Shown piece after piece: positions 16,442 through 24,333 of a DNA stretch of 40,986 bases. This stretch comes from JBFXAN01 sp050184225 (GTDB lineage: Bacteria > Chloroflexota > Dehalococcoidia > CAUJGQ01). A program made the position numbers and the translations under genes. Location of the stretch: positions 1 to 40,986 of the forward strand of contig JBFXAN010000049.1 in the NCBI GenBank assembly GCA_050184225.1, given 5' to 3'. The notes under the pieces were generated by a model. That model saw only the letters and a program-made list of their open reading frames with translations, was not told where the DNA came from and did no database searches. Each line of letters begins with the position of its first letter. The stretch's first letter is position 1.

Positions 16442-17061
16442 CGGCGTCCACAACGACTGCGACCAAAGACAAGCTCGATTACCCACGCCGGCTCTCGTTG
16501 AAGGGCCGCCGCTCCGTGCGGGTGCGGCCGATGGTGATCGAGGACGCCGACGCGCTGCATCAGTTCTTTCTGCGCGTGCCGGAGGAAGATCTGCTCTTCT
16601 TGCGCCGGGACGTGACCAACCGCGACGTGATCGAGAGTTGGGCGCTTGATGTGGTGACCGGTCAGACCTTCACGCTGCTCGCCGAGCGCGACGGTGCGAT
16701 CGTCGGCGAGGCCAGCATTCACCGAAGCCGCGCCCCGTGGTCGCCGCACGTCGGCGAGATCCGCGTGGTCGTGGACGCGGAGCACCGCCAGCTCGGCCTC
16801 GGCTCGGCGCTGGTGCAGGCGATCTTCCTGGCGGCGCTGGAGCGCGGCGTCGAAAAGATCGTAGCGGAGATGACCCCCGACCAGAAGGGTGCGATCAGCG
16901 TCTTTCAGAAGCTGGGCTTCCGGATCGAAGGTCTGCTCCGCGATCATGTCCGCGACCGCAGAGGTGATAAGCGGGATCTGATCGTGATGGCGCATGAGGT
17001 ACACAGCGCCAACGATCAACTCACGCGGTGGGGCATTGCCGAAGCGGTGGGTTCTGGTTGA
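16438..17061 (+). CDS. GNAT family N-acetyltransferase
   Basis: A 207-residue GNAT. A variable N-terminal stretch (residues 1-25) precedes RRSVRVRPMVIEDADALHQFF (beta-1/alpha-1). The acetyl-CoA motif A is RVVVDAEHRQLGLGSALVQAIFLAALERGV, with the family's usual Q-x-x-G-x-G/A reduced to QLGLGSA. Motif B is ISVFQKLGFRIEGLLRDHVRDRRGDKRDLIVMAHEV, as in RimI-like or protein/metabolite acetyltransferases. ATG 16438 overlaps the phaC stop by four bases, so the two are translationally coupled; a link to PHA metabolism is an inference from that alone. Confidence 0.85.
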   Translation: MTASTTTATKDKLDYPRRLSLKGRRSVRVRPMVIEDADALHQFFLRVPEEDLLFLRRDVTNRDVIESWALDVVTGQTFTLLAERDGAIVGEASIHRSRAPWSPHVGEIRVVVDAEHRQLGLGSALVQAIFLAALERGVEKIVAEMTPDQKGAISVFQKLGFRIEGLLRDHVRDRRGDKRDLIVMAHEVHSANDQLTRWGIAEAVGSG

Positions 17062-17108
17062 CCGGCAGCGGAGATGTGGGAGGTCCGGCGCCGATCGAAG
17101 GTGAACCG

Positions 17109-17315
17109 TTACAGCCTCAGCTTGCCGTGCGAGGGCTGGCGGCGGCGCTGCCGCGACGAGCCGTCAGAATCGTCCGGTAGATCGATCGCGGGTGAGCTGA
17201 CCCACTCGTGGACGAAACCGCAGGCGATGCAGCTACTGTAGGCGCCGTACAGGTCGCGTTCGGTGAGCATCGACCCCCGGCAGCGTGGGCAGTTCCGCGG
17301 TGCAGAAGCAAACAT
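17109..17315 (-). CDS. Small zinc-ribbon protein, 68 aa
   Basis: A short protein with one zinc ribbon: CPRCRGSMLTERDLYGAYSSCIACGFVHEW. The CxxC...CxxC knuckles are 19 residues apart. It is followed by an acidic linker (DLPDDSDG) and a strongly basic tail (SSRQRRRQPSHGKLRL). This resembles transcription-factor-like or ribosomal-type zinc ribbons that bind nucleic acid. Start 17315 has GGAG upstream; the frame is open further, but the Pro-rich extension lacks a ribosome site. It lies downstream of the methyltransferase on the same strand, with 135 bases between. Confidence 0.7.
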   Translation of the reverse strand: MFASAPRNCPRCRGSMLTERDLYGAYSSCIACGFVHEWVSSPAIDLPDDSDGSSRQRRRQPSHGKLRL

Positions 17316-17450
17316 CTCGGCGTCTCCTCCGACGTGGCGATCAGCGCATCGGGTCACTGTCGCATGGTGCGCGGATGGCCGCAGTGTCGGCGGCACACCC
17401 CCAGGTGCAATCACCCGATTGGGTGGGATGTTTGTGATTGCGTGCACATA

Positions 17451-18140
17451 CTAGATACGCCGACTTCTAGTGTCAAGAACTTCGTGAAATTTTTCTCCCG
17501 ACTTTTCTGCATCGCGGCGCGGTGTAACCACCCATACACGTGTTAGGCTGTCCTGATCCTCGCAACCGATAAAGCTCGATCGCGGACCGAACACCTGTAA
17601 ACCAGATGCGGCAAGCTCCGCCCGCAGATCCGATACCGAGAGGTGCGCGATCGCAATCGTCTGTCCCTTGTGCCCGACAGAAACCGGGCCGTGCCAGGTG
17701 TCGAACGCCGCCATGCCGCCTTGGGCGAACTGGGACCGCACGACCTGCCAAAGCCGGAGGCGGACGGCCGGGGTCAGGTGTTGAACCGTACGGTATGCGA
17801 GGATGATGCGGTCGACGGTGCAGGAAACGGGAAGGTTACCGGTATCTGCCACGACGAACGCGACGGTCGGAATATGACCAAGCCGTCGCCGCGCGATCGC
17901 GAGCATGGCCGCCACGTTGTCGACCGCGATCACGGTGCGCGCTACTCCGGCGATTGCCTCGGTTATTCGGCCGGTGCCGGCGCCGATCTCCAACACGCGG
18001 GCGCCGCGGCAGAGCGCTGCATAGAAGTCGCGGTCGCCGGGCAGTCCCGGATTGTGGCGATCATAGTGACGCGCGTTGGCCTGATACCAGGCACGCGTCC
18101 GTTCTGCCGGCGGCCATTCATCCGGCGGCCGGCTCATCAT
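17451..18140 (-). CDS. SAM-dependent methyltransferase
   Basis: A 229-residue class I methyltransferase. The SAM-binding motif I VLEIGAGTGRITEAIAG, motif Post-I VIAVDNVAAMLAIAR, an Asp-containing loop VVADTGNLPV and motif IV-like VDRIILAYRTVQHL are all present. The N-terminal lead WYQANARHYDRHNPGLPGD is common in small-molecule methyltransferases. The start overlaps the end of the upstream GNAT gene by 23 bases on the same strand, so the two are likely one transcript. The substrate is unknown. Confidence 0.88.
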   Translation of the reverse strand: MMSRPPDEWPPAERTRAWYQANARHYDRHNPGLPGDRDFYAALCRGARVLEIGAGTGRITEAIAGVARTVIAVDNVAAMLAIARRRLGHIPTVAFVVADTGNLPVSCTVDRIILAYRTVQHLTPAVRLRLWQVVRSQFAQGGMAAFDTWHGPVSVGHKGQTIAIAHLSVSDLRAELAASGLQVFGPRSSFIGCEDQDSLTRVWVVTPRRDAEKSGEKFHEVLDTRSRRI

Positions 18141-18693
18141 TGGCCTCGAATTCCTCGCGGAGGCAGCCCATCAGCACAACATCCCAGTACCGGCCATCGA
18201 CGTAGAGATGACGGCGCAGGCGGCCCTCCTCCTTGAATCCGGCCTTGACGAACGCGTGCTGCGCGCGGACGTTGTACTCGTAGGTCTGGAGGTGGACGCG
18301 CTGCAGGTTCATCATGCTGAAGGCAAAGCGGGTCAAGGTCCGGACGGCGTCGGAGCCATAGCCGCGATTCCAGTATCGTTTGTCGCCGAGCATGACGCCG
18401 AGCTCGGCGGTTCGGTTCTCGGGTTGGACGTTGCGCAGGTCGATATTGCCGATGTGCACGCCATCGGCGGTGTCGATCGCGAGGTGCACGCCAAAGAATC
18501 CCGCCCGCGGTGTGCCACGAAGCCACTCGCGCTCCTCTTCGATCGACTGGGGATAGCGCAGGATCAGAAACCGAGCCACCTCGCGATCGTTGATCCAGAT
18601 GAAGGCGCGCTCGGCGTCGGCCGTCTCCCGCGCTCGGAGGCGGACGAGACGGCCCGCAAGGAGTGGGACCGGCGGCAGCGTGTCGTCATTCAT
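18118..18693 (-). CDS. RimJ/RimL-type GNAT N-acetyltransferase
   Basis: A 191-residue GNAT of the RimJ/RimL group. It begins LLAGRLVRLRARETADAERAF and contains HIGNIDLRNVQPENRTAELGVMLGDKRYWNRGYGSDAVRTLTRFAF, the group's motif A (RGYGSDA), then LQRVHLQTYEYNVRAQHAFVKAGFKEEGRLRRHLYVDGRYWDVVLMGCL, its motif B. Such proteins acetylate N-termini of ribosomal or other proteins, or small amines. ATG 18693 is favoured; its ribosome site is weak. It overlaps the methyltransferase downstream and begins five bases before the stop of the ClpP-like gene, so a three-gene minus-strand operon is probable. Confidence 0.9.
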   Translation of the reverse strand: MNDDTLPPVPLLAGRLVRLRARETADAERAFIWINDREVARFLILRYPQSIEEEREWLRGTPRAGFFGVHLAIDTADGVHIGNIDLRNVQPENRTAELGVMLGDKRYWNRGYGSDAVRTLTRFAFSMMNLQRVHLQTYEYNVRAQHAFVKAGFKEEGRLRRHLYVDGRYWDVVLMGCLREEFEANDEPAAG

Positions 18694-18698
18694 GGCAT

Positions 18699-19328
18699 TC
18701 ACCGGGGCGGCCGCACACTGTTCGGATTGGGCGATTCGGCGACCTGGGCGATCTCGTTGACCAATCCCAGCTCCAAGCATTCCTCCGCACCCAGAAAGCG
18801 GTCACGGCCGGAATAGATGAACCGCCGCCACCATCGCGCATCCTTGCGTCCGGTGCGGGTCGCGAAGATCTGACTGGTGACGTTCTGGTAGTGGTCGCTC
18901 AGTTTCTGATAGTCGCGAAAGATTGTCTCGTCCTCACCGCTGAGCACCCACGAACTGGAATGCAACATCATCGTCGAGAGCGTGCCCATCGAACGATGGT
19001 CACCGGCCTGGACCAGAACGGCGGCCATGCTAAACGCGGAGCCGGTGACATGCATGTGCGCTCGGATACCGTACTCGCGGCGCATGTGGTAGACCATCTC
19101 CATCATCGAGAACCCGGAGCCAACGGCGCCGCCGGCCGAATTCACATAGACGGTTATTGGCCGATCGGTACGGCCGGCGCGAGCGACTGACATGAGCAGC
19201 ATGCTGCGGTTGAACATTTCCGCGGCCTGATCGTCAATTGCGCCAACGAAGTATGCGCCGGCTGACTCCACCTCTGCCCGTCGCAACGCCTGATCGCGGA
19301 GCAGGTCTTCCAGCCTTGGTGCTACCAT
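18699..19328 (-). CDS. ClpP-like serine protease subunit
   Basis: A 209-residue protein of the ClpP fold. The oxyanion strand reads ITVYVNSAGGAVGSGFSMMEMV. The nucleophile is Ser100 in GSAFSMAAVLVQAG (equivalent to GMAASMG), then His123 in MLHSS and Asp176 in RDRFLGAEECLELGLV, the same arrangement as E. coli S97/H122/D171. The triad is therefore intact. The N-terminus (MVAPRLEDLLRDQALRRAEV) differs from housekeeping ClpP, which usually has an IGF-loop-contacting beta-hairpin, and no ClpX or ClpA gene is adjacent. ATG 19328 has GGAG upstream; a TTG four codons earlier is less likely. It probably starts the operon with the GNAT and methyltransferase. Confidence 0.85.
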   Translation of the reverse strand: MVAPRLEDLLRDQALRRAEVESAGAYFVGAIDDQAAEMFNRSMLLMSVARAGRTDRPITVYVNSAGGAVGSGFSMMEMVYHMRREYGIRAHMHVTGSAFSMAAVLVQAGDHRSMGTLSTMMLHSSSWVLSGEDETIFRDYQKLSDHYQNVTSQIFATRTGRKDARWWRRFIYSGRDRFLGAEECLELGLVNEIAQVAESPNPNSVRPPR

Positions 19329-19349
19329 GCCACTCTCCAACGCAGACTA

Positions 19350-19371
19350 ACGCCGCTTCGAACAGCGGCGT
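19350..19371. other. Short hairpin upstream of the ClpP-like gene
   Basis: ACGCCGCT and AGCGGCGT form an 8-bp stem with a 6-base loop (TCGAAC), 21 bases upstream of the ClpP-like start codon on the minus strand. It lies between the divergent ClpP-like and response-regulator genes and could be a regulatory dyad. The rest of this 169-base gap shows no other clear signal. Confidence 0.35.
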
Positions 19372-19497
19372 CAAGCATTACCGGGACATGGTAGACTAGG
19401 CCGCACTCAGTAACGAGCAGAACGACCTGAGTGCGGATCAGGGAACCTGCACGCAATTGAGTCGGGAAAGGATTGAGCGTGTTGTACGCTCCACTCG

Positions 19498-20187
19498 ATG
19501 CAGGACGGACACAAGGGCCGGATCCGCGTGCTCCTGGCCGACGATCACCAGCTGCTCCGGCAGGCAATGCAAGTCATGTTGGAGATGCAGGGACCGATTG
19601 AGGTCGTCGCCGAGGCACGCGATGGTCACGAGGCTATAGGACTGACCGACCAGTTCAAGCCGGATGTCGTCTTGATGGACCTGGCGATGCCGGGACTCAA
19701 CGGCGTCGAAGCAACCAGCCAGATCGTCAGGCGCAATCCGCGAACCAAGGTGCTGATCGTCACCGGATATGTGGACGATCGTCGCGTGCCGGCCGCGCTC
19801 CGAGCCGGTGCCCACGGGTACGTCGTCAAACGCTCGAACATCAATGAACTGCTGGTCGCGATCCAGACCGTCAGTCTCGGCAATCCCTACTTCGGCCAGT
19901 CGCTCGCGCATGGACGGACGCCGGTCGAGTATCTGCTTCAGACACGCGAGGAGGGACCAGCGGACACGTTGTCGTCACGGGAACGCGAGGTTTTACAGTT
20001 CGTGGCCGCGGGATATCCGAACCAGGAGATCGCGGACCGGCTGGTGGTCAGCGTCAGAACGGTGGAGGCGCATAAGGCACACATCATGGCCAAGCTGAAA
20101 GCGCAGAATCGCACCGACCTGATTACGTATGCGATCCGCCAGGGAATCACCAATATCGGCGATGACGAGCCACAGCACTCGCACTAG
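19498..20187 (+). CDS. NarL/LuxR-family response regulator
   Basis: A 229-residue two-domain response regulator. The receiver domain has the acidic pair (LLADDHQ), phospho-acceptor Asp61 in VVLMDLAMPGLNG, Thr in LIVTGYVDD and Lys in GYVVKRSN. A C-terminal LuxR-type HTH reads LSSREREVLQFVAAGYPNQEIADRLVVSVRTVEAHKAHIMAKL. No kinase is adjacent; the HisKA_3-type kinase at 30799-32229 is the kind that pairs with NarL regulators and could be its partner, though it lies about 11 kb away. The ribosome site is weak. The downstream zinc-finger gene begins 45 bases after its stop. Confidence 0.92.
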   Translation: MQDGHKGRIRVLLADDHQLLRQAMQVMLEMQGPIEVVAEARDGHEAIGLTDQFKPDVVLMDLAMPGLNGVEATSQIVRRNPRTKVLIVTGYVDDRRVPAALRAGAHGYVVKRSNINELLVAIQTVSLGNPYFGQSLAHGRTPVEYLLQTREEGPADTLSSREREVLQFVAAGYPNQEIADRLVVSVRTVEAHKAHIMAKLKAQNRTDLITYAIRQGITNIGDDEPQHSH

Positions 20188-20232
20188 CGGTGTGCCGTAC
20201 TCGTTCTCGCTCTGGGAAGGCAGTGCACTGCG

Positions 20233-20637
20233 ATGCCGCGGCAATGCCAGATCGGACGACTCTTCCACCGCTGCCATGAAACAGCGATCGCAACCTGTCA
20301 ATATTGTGGACGCGACTTCTGCTCGGTACACGCCGGCCTGCGCGTCGACACCGAAGAGATCTGCTGCCGGGAGATCTGCCTCGAGAAGCACGAAGACCTG
20401 AAGGCACACATGATCTACCGCGCCGCCGCGCTCGACCGAAGCAATCGCGGATTTTGTGGCGTCCAAGACTGCGCCGAACCGCGGTCGGGTCAATGCTCGA
20501 AGTGCCACGCGCTCTATTGCGATCGCCACCTGCGCGATCGAGAAGAGACGGTCCGGCAGGGCATCGTGTCGATGAAGCGTCCCGTGTCGCTGTGCGACCA
20601 CTGTGGGACACGCTTGAAGCTGTGGTCGAGGCTTTAA
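20233..20637 (+). CDS. Tandem B-box-like zinc-finger protein, 134 aa
   Basis: A cysteine-rich protein with two copies of the same metal-binding pattern. Copy 1 uses C5, C14, C22, C25, C30, H33; copy 2 uses C75, C80, C88, C91, C96, H99. Both read C-x7-C-x2-C-x4-C-x2-H over the last five ligands, with CQYCGRDFCSVH against CSKCHALYCDRH. A cysteine cluster (C44, C45, C49) and a final CDHC follow the copies. The spacing recalls eukaryotic B-box/AN1 zinc fingers, which mediate protein contacts. GGAAGG precedes ATG 20233. It sits just after the response-regulator gene, perhaps in one operon. Function unknown. Confidence 0.75.
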   Translation: MPRQCQIGRLFHRCHETAIATCQYCGRDFCSVHAGLRVDTEEICCREICLEKHEDLKAHMIYRAAALDRSNRGFCGVQDCAEPRSGQCSKCHALYCDRHLRDREETVRQGIVSMKRPVSLCDHCGTRLKLWSRL

Positions 20638-20701
20638 TGACCGCTCCGTTCGTAGCGGACTGGGTACTCGTTCATTGACGTCCTCCGTGTGATGGCGCGG
20701 T

Positions 20702-21892
20702 CTAGATCACACCGGTGCGCTGCAACTCGTCATACTCCGACGGCCCAACCTCCAGGAGGTCGCGGTAGATTTCATGATTGTGCTGACCGAGCAGCGGCGC
20801 GCCGCTGTGGACGCCGCCCGGTGTCAGCGACAGTTTGGGAGTGACACCCGGCTGGACGAGGTCGCCCAGCACGGGGTCGGCAACATGGATCAGGTTTTGC
20901 CGCGCTTGAAACTGCGGGTCGGCAAAGATGTGCGCGATCGTGTTGACCGGGCTGGCGGGTACCCCGCCGGCATCGAGCGCCTCCAGCGCTTCGGCCAGAG
21001 TGAGATTCTGGACCCAGTGCCGAATGCGTTGATGGAGTTCCTCCATGTGCTTGACCCGGCCACCTCGTCCGCTGATTCTCGGGTCTTTCGCCAGCTCGGC
21101 GTCACCCATCGTCGTGCAGAGACGCTCGAACGTCCGATCGCTGCCGGCATGAATGACGATGAACTGACCGTCGGCGGTCTCAAACTGCTCCGCCGGCGAG
21201 ACGCCGGTGAAGGTGTTCCCCAGTCGCTCGCGTACCTTCCCCGTCGAAGCGTAGTCGTTGGCGAGGATGCCGGACATCCGCCAGATCGTCTCGTAGAGGG
21301 AAATATCGACGACCTGGCCGCGTCCATTCCCCGGGCCGTCGCGATGGTGCAGCGCGGCGAGGACGCCGAACGCGCCGAGGAAGCCGGTGCCGTAATCGGC
21401 GATGAAGTAGCCGGGGCGGACCGGCGGATGGTCGGGCATCCCGGTGAGATAGGTCAGACCGGCAAACGCCATGCCGATGCGGTCGAAGCTGTAGCGATGC
21501 TTGTATGGCCCCGTCTGCCCGTATCCGGACGAGCGAAGCATGACGATCCCGGCGTTGACCGCGGCGAGGTCATCGTAGCCGAGATGCCAGCGTTCCATGG
21601 TTCCAGGGAGAAAGTTCTCGATGACGACATCGGAGACGGCGACGAGCCGCTTGAACAATCGCTGACCCTCGGGCCGGCGCAGGTCGAGTGTGATCGATCG
21701 TTTATTGCGTGAGTTCTGGGCAAACTCGGGCGACATGCCGCCGGCGCCGCGCGAGGCGTCGCCGATTCCTGGTTGCTCGACCTTGATCACGTCGGCGCCG
21801 AACTCGCCGAGCAGGGTCGCGGCAAACGGTCCGGCGATGATCTGTCCCGCATCGATGACACGAACCCCATCCAGCGCGCCCGGATTCGTCAT
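20702..21892 (-). CDS. CaiB/BaiF family CoA-transferase
   Basis: A 396-residue family III CoA-transferase. It opens ALDGVRVIDAGQIIAGPFAATLLGEFGADVIKVEQPG and has SRNKRSITLDLRRPEGQRLFKRLV and SSGYGQTGPYKHRYSFDRIGMAFAGL. Asp137 sits at the catalytic aspartate position known from formyl-CoA transferase (Asp169). C-terminal landmarks are GGVPASPVNTIAHIFADPQFQAR and PLLGQHNHEIYRDLL. Enzymes of this family move CoA between carboxylic acids; the substrate cannot be told. ATG 21892 is set eight bases after GGGGGAGAG; ATG 21898 is closer and less likely. Divergent from rarA. Confidence 0.93.
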   Translation of the reverse strand: MTNPGALDGVRVIDAGQIIAGPFAATLLGEFGADVIKVEQPGIGDASRGAGGMSPEFAQNSRNKRSITLDLRRPEGQRLFKRLVAVSDVVIENFLPGTMERWHLGYDDLAAVNAGIVMLRSSGYGQTGPYKHRYSFDRIGMAFAGLTYLTGMPDHPPVRPGYFIADYGTGFLGAFGVLAALHHRDGPGNGRGQVVDISLYETIWRMSGILANDYASTGKVRERLGNTFTGVSPAEQFETADGQFIVIHAGSDRTFERLCTTMGDAELAKDPRISGRGGRVKHMEELHQRIRHWVQNLTLAEALEALDAGGVPASPVNTIAHIFADPQFQARQNLIHVADPVLGDLVQPGVTPKLSLTPGGVHSGAPLLGQHNHEIYRDLLEVGPSEYDELQRTGVI

Positions 21893-22061
21893 GATCATCA
21901 CTCTCCCCCACGAGGATTCGGCTCCATGCACGGTCCGCGCCGGCCTGCTGGTCAGCATAGCCACGGATACGCCGTTGTGCCACCTCGCGATGCAGTGACG
22001 TAGTCACGGAGCGCGGATCGCACGTACGATCGAGATCGCAACCCGACAATGAGGGGAACTG

Positions 22062-23432
22062 ATGCCGGCACGCCGCACGTCTGTCGAACGGGAGGATCTC
22101 TTCAGCGCCGAAGAGCGCCGTCAGGCGGAACGCACGGCGCCGCTGGCGACGCGGATGCGTCCGCGCACGCTGGATCAGTTCATCGGTCAGGAGCACGTTG
22201 TTGGTGAAGGGCGGATGCTGCGGCGGGCATTGCAGCAGGACCGGGTGCCCTCCCTGATCCTTTGGGGTCCGCCGGGTAGCGGCAAGACGACGCTGGCGGG
22301 TCTGATCGCCGCCGCGACGCAGGCACACTTCGAGCCGCTCTCGGCGGTCACCGCCGGGGTAGCCGATCTGCGACGGGTGGTACAGGAGGCCCGTGTGCGG
22401 CGACGCGACGCCGGGCGCCGGACGATTCTCTTCGTCGACGAGATCCATCGATTCAACAAGGCGCAACAGGACGCGATCCTGCCACATGTCGAAGCGGGGA
22501 CGGTCACACTGATCGGCGCGACGACGGAGAACCCATCGTTTGAGGTGGTGGCGCCGTTGCTGTCGCGGAGCCGCGTCGTCGTGCTGCGGGCCTTGACCGA
22601 CGAGGAACTCGCGTCGCTCATCCATCGGGCGTTGGCCGATCCGGAGCGCGGGCTCGGCGAGAGCGGGCTATCAATTGATGATGAGGCGGCCGCGGCGCTG
22701 GCCGCGGCATCGGGCGGCGACGCGCGGATCGCACTCAACGCGCTGGAGGTGGCGGCGGCACTCGCCGGCCCGGACGAGCGGCGGATTACAGTCGAGCAGG
22801 TCCGCGAAGCGCTACAACAGCGGTCACCCCGCTATGACAAGGGCGGCGAGGCGCACTACGATATCATCTCGGCGTTCATCAAGTCGATCCGCGGGTCCGA
22901 CCCGGATGCCGCCGTGTACTGGCTGGCGAGGATGCTGGAAGGAGGCGAGGATCCGCTGTTCATCGCCCGCCGGTTGGTGATCGCCGCGTCCGAGGATATT
23001 GGTATGGCCGATTCAGGGGGATTATCGGTGGCGATCGCGGCGCAGCAGGCGGTCCACTTCGTCGGGATGCCGGAGGCGGTGTACCCGCTCGCCCACGCGA
23101 CGGTCTACCTGGCGACGGCGCCGAAGAGCAACACGGCCAAGAACGCCTATTTCGCGGCGGCGGCGGATGTAGAGCGCACCCTGAATGAGCCGGTGCCGCT
23201 GCACCTCCGCAACGCCCCGACCGGTCTGATGAAGCAGTTGGGCTACGGCAAGGGATATCGCTACGCCCACGACTTCGAAGGGCACTATGTCGAGCAACAG
23301 TATCTGCCCGACGCACTGGCGGACCGTCGCTATTACGAGCCGAGCGACCAGGGCGATGAGGCATCGATCGGCGCGCGACTGTCTGGCTTTCGAACCGGTG
23401 GCGGGACCTCGGTCGATCCGCCGAAAGCGTGA
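22062..23432 (+). CDS. rarA: Replication-associated recombination protein A (RarA/MgsA AAA+ ATPase)
   Basis: A 456-residue AAA+ ATPase of the RarA/WHIP family, acting at stalled replication forks. Visible motifs are RMRPRTLDQFIGQEHVVG, Walker A GPPGSGKTT, Walker B ILFVDEIHRFNKAQQDA, sensor 1 IGATTENPSFEV, the arginine-finger region LLSRSRVVVL, and the tetramerisation region KGGEAHYDIISAFIKSIRGSDPDAAVYWLARMLEGGEDPLFIARRLVI. The N-terminus begins with a short basic stretch. ATG 22062 follows GAGGGGA. It is single on its strand and ends just before a dispersed hairpin repeat. Confidence 0.96.
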   Translation: MPARRTSVEREDLFSAEERRQAERTAPLATRMRPRTLDQFIGQEHVVGEGRMLRRALQQDRVPSLILWGPPGSGKTTLAGLIAAATQAHFEPLSAVTAGVADLRRVVQEARVRRRDAGRRTILFVDEIHRFNKAQQDAILPHVEAGTVTLIGATTENPSFEVVAPLLSRSRVVVLRALTDEELASLIHRALADPERGLGESGLSIDDEAAAALAAASGGDARIALNALEVAAALAGPDERRITVEQVREALQQRSPRYDKGGEAHYDIISAFIKSIRGSDPDAAVYWLARMLEGGEDPLFIARRLVIAASEDIGMADSGGLSVAIAAQQAVHFVGMPEAVYPLAHATVYLATAPKSNTAKNAYFAAAADVERTLNEPVPLHLRNAPTGLMKQLGYGKGYRYAHDFEGHYVEQQYLPDALADRRYYEPSDQGDEASIGARLSGFRTGGGTSVDPPKA

Positions 23433-23451
23433 CACGATCCGGCCATGTCCC

Positions 23452-23525
23452 TGTCATCCTGAGCGAAGCGAAGGATCTCGGTGGTCATATCGCGTCCGAG
23501 ATCCTTCGCTTCGCTCAGGATGACA
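23452..23525. repeat. Dispersed 30-bp-arm hairpin repeat, copy 1
   Basis: Arms 23452-23481 and 23496-23525 are perfect reverse complements over 30 bases around a 14-base loop. The arm contains GAGCGAAGCGAAGGATCTCG, and the same arm recurs at 40697-40726. It lies between the convergent rarA and AlkD-like genes, where it could terminate both transcripts. The motif is of a type seen widely in bacterial genomes as a REP-like element. Confidence 0.85.
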
Positions 23526-23559
23526 TCGTTGCCATTCCAGAGCCGGCAAACCGCTGCCA

Positions 23560-24291
23560 TTACGCTTTCGCGTGGGTCAGCCGGCCGATGTTCTTGAGCG
23601 CTTCGCGCCGGCTGAGGCCGCTCAGCCGGGAGTCGTGCTCGCGGACGTAGCGGCCGATCTCGTCGGGGTCGGTCCAGGCGTAGGCGCGGAGTGCCCAGCC
23701 GATCGCCTTGCGAATGAAGAAGTTCCGGTGATCGAGATTTGGTTCGATGCTGGCGTAGAGGAGTTCGAGGTCGGTCCGCTCCTTGAAGCCGAGCTGACAG
23801 ATGATTGCGGCACGGCGCTTCCAGAGGTCGGCTGAACGGCTCCACTCGAGCACGACGGCGGTGATCGGCTCGCGATAGTCGCGCAGCAGATACGCGCCGA
23901 TGCGATGTGGTGCGATCGCGTCAACGAAGTCCCACCATGCTCCGGAAACGACCATCTCTTCGTACATCGGCAGCGTGGCGAGCGTTTGATGCGCCCGATA
24001 TCGACGCGCGCCAGTGAGTTCGATGGCGGCGTAACGTTCCTCTCGATGGGCCGCCTCACGCCACAGGGCCAGGACTGTGGACTGCCAGATATCAACGCTG
24101 TCGAGTGGATGGGCGGCGAAGACGTCACGACAGAGGCGGCGAAGGACCGGAGCCGGTATGCCGTAGAAGGGCATCGCCGACTTCATGTACGCCTGCATCG
24201 ATGTGGCCCTGGCCGGATCGGCGGCTGAGGCAAGCGCGGAACGGACGGCCTCAATCAACGTCCGGCCGCCGTCGGTTGATGAGCCGGTCAC
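23560..24291 (-). CDS. DNA alkylation repair protein (AlkD-like HEAT-repeat glycosylase)
   Basis: A 243-residue all-helical HEAT-repeat protein of the AlkC/AlkD group, which removes N3- and N7-alkylated purines without base flipping. Diagnostic stretches are MKSAMPFYGIPAPVLRRLCRDVF, EERYAAIELTG, SGAWWDFVDAIAPHRIG (the AlkD active-site Trp and Asp), DLWKRRAAIICQLGF (active-site Arg) and DHRNFFIRKAIGWALRAYAWTDPDEIGRYV. The start is GTG at 24291 with AGG eight bases before it. Convergent with rarA; 42 bases downstream of the phosphatase gene on the same strand. Confidence 0.93.
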   Translation of the reverse strand: MTGSSTDGGRTLIEAVRSALASAADPARATSMQAYMKSAMPFYGIPAPVLRRLCRDVFAAHPLDSVDIWQSTVLALWREAAHREERYAAIELTGARRYRAHQTLATLPMYEEMVVSGAWWDFVDAIAPHRIGAYLLRDYREPITAVVLEWSRSADLWKRRAAIICQLGFKERTDLELLYASIEPNLDHRNFFIRKAIGWALRAYAWTDPDEIGRYVREHDSRLSGLSRREALKNIGRLTHAKA

Positions 24292-24333
24292 TCTCGGAAC
24301 CTCATGGACGGCTGTGATCGCGAAGGATGCTTG

